Shown here: piece by piece, positions 61,494 to 64,000 of the stretch
How the letters are laid out: each line of letters begins with the position of its first letter
Numbering within the stretch: the first letter of the stretch is position 1
Assembly: GCA_963545085.1 (NCBI GenBank)
Contig: CAUUHV010000010.1
Coordinates: 6,738 to 70,737 of the forward strand
Direction: 5' to 3'
DNA from: Catonella sp963545085
GTDB taxonomy: Bacteria > Bacillota > Clostridia > Lachnospirales > Lachnospiraceae
Length of the DNA stretch: 64,000 nucleotides
The notes under the pieces: model-generated
Told to the model about the DNA's origin: nothing
Databases searched by the model: none
What the model saw: only the letters and a program-made list of their open reading frames with translations
Position numbers and translations under genes: made by a program

Positions 61494-62963
61494 ATGAGTG
61501 AAATGAATCTTCTTGCAAAATGGAAATTTTTCAAAAAAGAGCTGGTTGAATTGGTATTTCTATTCGATGAAAACGGGATTATGTCGGACTGCTCGACTTC
61601 CGCAAGAGAACGTTTAGGCTATGCGAAAGATGAAAAGTTGAAGAGGTTTTCAGAGATTTTTCCGGCTCTTACTCTTGAAGCGTCGAATAATCTGTACAGC
61701 ACCGAAATTTACAGAAAAAATGAAACGTGTTTTCCTGCGGATGTTAAAATAAAAAGTATGCCTGAAAGAGGCTATGCTGTTTTTGCCGTTGACAGGACCG
61801 ATATGAGTGCCGTTCAGAAAGCGGTTCAAAACCTGAATGACGAGCTTGAAACTTCGGACAGGTACAAGACGGAATTTGTTTCCAATATAACTCATGAATT
61901 AAGAACACCTGTAAACGGTATACAGGGGATGGCAAAAAAGCTTTTAAGTACCGAGCTTACACCTAAGCAGGCTGAAACTATAAGGGTGATAGATAATTGT
62001 TGCGCCAATATGTCCAAGATAATAAATAATCTTTTGGACTTTTCAAAAATGGAAGCGAATAAGCTGGAACTTGAAAATAAACCTTTTATGTTCAGGGATT
62101 TTTTAAACAAGGCTATGGCATTTAATGTAAATCTGGTAAATGACAAAGGCTTGAAGCTTATTATGCATGTAGGCGAAGATATTCCCGAACAGCTTGTCGG
62201 AGATGAATTAAGGCTTACACAGATTTTAAATAATCTTATAAGTAATGCCGTTAAGTTTACTTCCGCGGGTCATGTGGTTTTAAAAGTCACGCTGACCCGT
62301 GAGGAAGATGATATGGTAGAGCTGTTCTTTATGGTTATGGATACGGGAATAGGTATAGAAAAAGAGAATATAGATAAGCTTTTTAAAAGTTTTTCGCAGG
62401 TGGATGCTTCAATAACAAGAAGGTTCGGCGGTACGGGACTCGGGCTTTCAATATGTAAAAAGCTTGTGACAATGATGGGCGGGGATATAAAGGTTGAGAG
62501 TGAAGAAGGGAAAGGAAGTATCTTTTCCTTTAACGTATTGTTAAATAAGGCTGAGAATTCAGACGAACAGCTTAATGTGAAATTTCCGAGCGGAAGCTTT
62601 ATATATGAAGGTAGCGGGCTCTATAAAGGAGCGGACGAAGAAACGGGACTGTCGGAGAGAGGCAGACGTTTTGCCATCGGAATGGACAAGCTTTATAAGT
62701 TCAGTACAAACGGCAATGCGGTAGAAATTAAGAATGCCATGGATAAGTTGATTTTATGTATAGAACTTGAAAATTGGGAAAAGGCTGAAAATTTTTCAAG
62801 TGTAATCAAAAATCTGATTTCAGATGATGAGATTGATAAAGAATTGAAAAAGGCGGCATTTAGGCTTGAGCTTATTATAAGAAGAGAGGATAAGGAAAAA
62901 GCGATTTTGCAGTATAATATTTTTAAGGATAAATTTACGGAGCTTCATCCGTCGGAGGTGTGA
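61494..62963 (+). CDS. Cytosolic sensor histidine kinase
   Basis: Kinase of 489 residues without a membrane span. A PAS-like sensor (about residues 15-110) is followed by the dimer/phospho-acceptor helix with the conserved His in NITHELRTPVNGI, then an ATPase domain with LNNLISNAVKFT, DTGIGIEKENID and FGGTGLGLSICKKL. A C-terminal region of about 120 helical residues is without a recognised domain. It sits before a response regulator and is the probable partner. ATG 61494 follows GGGGAA. Confidence 0.9.
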   Translation: MSEMNLLAKWKFFKKELVELVFLFDENGIMSDCSTSARERLGYAKDEKLKRFSEIFPALTLEASNNLYSTEIYRKNETCFPADVKIKSMPERGYAVFAVDRTDMSAVQKAVQNLNDELETSDRYKTEFVSNITHELRTPVNGIQGMAKKLLSTELTPKQAETIRVIDNCCANMSKIINNLLDFSKMEANKLELENKPFMFRDFLNKAMAFNVNLVNDKGLKLIMHVGEDIPEQLVGDELRLTQILNNLISNAVKFTSAGHVVLKVTLTREEDDMVELFFMVMDTGIGIEKENIDKLFKSFSQVDASITRRFGGTGLGLSICKKLVTMMGGDIKVESEEGKGSIFSFNVLLNKAENSDEQLNVKFPSGSFIYEGSGLYKGADEETGLSERGRRFAIGMDKLYKFSTNGNAVEIKNAMDKLILCIELENWEKAENFSSVIKNLISDDEIDKELKKAAFRLELIIRREDKEKAILQYNIFKDKFTELHPSEV

Positions 62964-62967
62964 GCTT

Positions 62968-64000
62968 ATGAGAATGGATATTCTTATAATTGATGATGTT
63001 GTAACCAATTTGGCGGTTTTATCCGATATAGTAAAGGGTGAGGGGCATTTAGTAAGGACGGCAAGGAATGTCGGAGAGGCGGAGGAGGCTATGAAGAAAA
63101 AGCTTCCGGATCTGATTTTATCGGATATTTCAATGCCCGGTACGGACGGATATGAGTTTTGTAAGAGATTAAAGGCTGACTCAAAGACGGAAACCATTCC
63201 TTTAATATTTATTTCAGCGATGAATGATTCCGGTTCAAAACAGAAGGGTTATGAATTGGGAGCGGTTGATTTTATAAGCAAACCGTTTGACTTATATGAG
63301 GTTAAGTTAAGAATAAACACACAGCTTCGCGCCGTTTCGGCTAAAATAGAGCTTGGTGAGCAGAACAGAAGATTAAATAAAATGATGAGCGATCAAATCG
63401 CCATGATTACGGAGGATCAGAGGTATCTGATATACGGGCTTGTAAAGCTTGCGGAAGCGAGAGAAGATCCTACCGGCACACATTTAGTGAATGTATCGGT
63501 AAACGCCGAGCTTTTGGCGCAGGGTTTACAGCTTTCGCCGGAATATGAAAAAGTGATAAGTAACAGTTTTATAGAAGATATAGGGCTTGCGGCACCTCTC
63601 CACGATATAGGAAATCTCGCGATAAAAGACAGAATTTTACTTAAAGAAGGCAGACTTACCTCGGATGAAATGGCGGTGATAAAAACACATCCGGAAATAG
63701 GAGCAAGAACTCTTATGGATATGTACAGTCATAACGAGTTCAGCAGGTATCTCGGTATGGCAATCGACATTGCGTATTATCATCATGAGAAATGGGACGG
63801 AACGGGATATCCGAAGGGGTTAAAGGAGAGAAATATACCGATTTCGGCAAGAATCTTTTCTATAGTGGACGTATATGATACACTTACAAGAGACAAGTGT
63901 TACAGAGACGCATATACGCATGAGGAAGCTATGGAAATTATAAGAGAAGAGACGGGCACGAGGTTTGATCCGGAGATAGCGGATATATTTTTCAAGATAG
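62968..64000 (+). CDS. Receiver/HD-GYP response regulator, cut by the window end
   Basis: Partial protein of at least 344 residues. The receiver domain (about residues 1-120) has the acidic pair IDD, the phospho-Asp in ILSDISMPGTDG and the Lys in FISKPFD. A short coiled link leads to an HD-GYP domain with HDIGN, HPEIGARTL, HHEKWDGTGYPKGL and FDPEIADIF, a likely c-di-GMP phosphodiesterase of the RpfG type. The ATG at 62968 follows GGAGG and the kinase gene. The stop is outside the window. Confidence 0.92.
   Translation, partial: MRMDILIIDDVVTNLAVLSDIVKGEGHLVRTARNVGEAEEAMKKKLPDLILSDISMPGTDGYEFCKRLKADSKTETIPLIFISAMNDSGSKQKGYELGAVDFISKPFDLYEVKLRINTQLRAVSAKIELGEQNRRLNKMMSDQIAMITEDQRYLIYGLVKLAEAREDPTGTHLVNVSVNAELLAQGLQLSPEYEKVISNSFIEDIGLAAPLHDIGNLAIKDRILLKEGRLTSDEMAVIKTHPEIGARTLMDMYSHNEFSRYLGMAIDIAYYHHEKWDGTGYPKGLKERNIPISARIFSIVDVYDTLTRDKCYRDAYTHEEAMEIIREETGTRFDPEIADIFFKI

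Noticed and set aside
1..64000. Mobile elements, prophage or CRISPR array
   Set aside because: No transposase, integrase, phage structural gene or regularly spaced direct repeats were seen in any frame.

Overview
The window looks like chromosomal DNA from an anaerobic, AT-rich member of the Clostridia (Lachnospiraceae or a near relative). The evidence is the Gram-positive gene order priA-def-fmt-rsmB-rlmN-prpC-prkC-rsgA-rpe-thiN, a GerW-type sporulation protein, strong GGAGG ribosome sites, a T-box leader before valS, Bacillus-type Fur boxes and a thioredoxin reductase of the pyridine-nucleotide-independent type. No phage, IS element, rRNA or CRISPR array was seen. Family names are recognised from motifs by eye; no database search was run.

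Region 1 (about 0-13.7 kb) is the most interesting part. It is one long, tightly coupled gene train behind a TTGACA/TAGAAT promoter and a near-perfect Fur box. It encodes DUF4418, an FtsX-type permease and ATPase, an FTR1 iron permease, a P19-type periplasmic metal-binding lipoprotein, a DUF2318 membrane protein, two more FtsX permeases with an ATPase, then an FMN-binding lipoprotein, an unknown single-span protein, a four-histidine cytochrome b-like protein, a fumarate-reductase-like flavoprotein and iron-sulfur subunit, and finally ThrH. The first part matches the Campylobacter P19/FTR1 iron locus. The redox part suggests a membrane electron-transfer chain wired into iron uptake.

Region 2 (13.7-25.3 kb) holds a DNA-deoxyinosine glycosylase, two secreted or lipoprotein hypotheticals, a rhomboid-fold protein that appears to lack its catalytic residues, a string of unknown genes running into DUF2953 and GerW, then gmk, rpoZ and priA, followed by a decayed small membrane-protein gene. 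Region 3 (25.4-35.3 kb) is the housekeeping operon def to an ArsC-like gene, covering translation start, rRNA modification, the PrpC/PrkC phosphorylation pair, ribosome maturation and thiamine pyrophosphate synthesis. Region 4 (35.3-41.8 kb) is a sensing and redox cluster: a methyl-accepting chemotaxis protein, a thioredoxin reductase/thioredoxin/OhrR group, a DtxR-type regulator, and a Fur-box-controlled DUF3793-flavodoxin-DUF2325 set that looks like iron sparing.

Region 5 (41.8-51.8 kb) holds a small DUF6110 protein next to an unusual metal P-type ATPase, a frameshifted acetyltransferase coupled to a GH13 enzyme, an alanyl-tRNA editing protein, an orphan CheY, tRNA-Gly(CCC), dus, icd and proC. 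Region 6 (51.8-56.05 kb) is an accessory patch with a SUKH-type immunity-like protein, decayed gene fragments, a broken CPBP protease gene, an LCM-family methyltransferase, nested inverted repeats and a DUF4375-like remnant. Region 7 (56.1-64 kb) has the T-box and valS, a long hairpin, a 47-residue small gene, a zinc-ribbon/TPR membrane protein, a dUTPase-like gene, a cytosolic histidine kinase and a receiver/HD-GYP protein cut by the window end.
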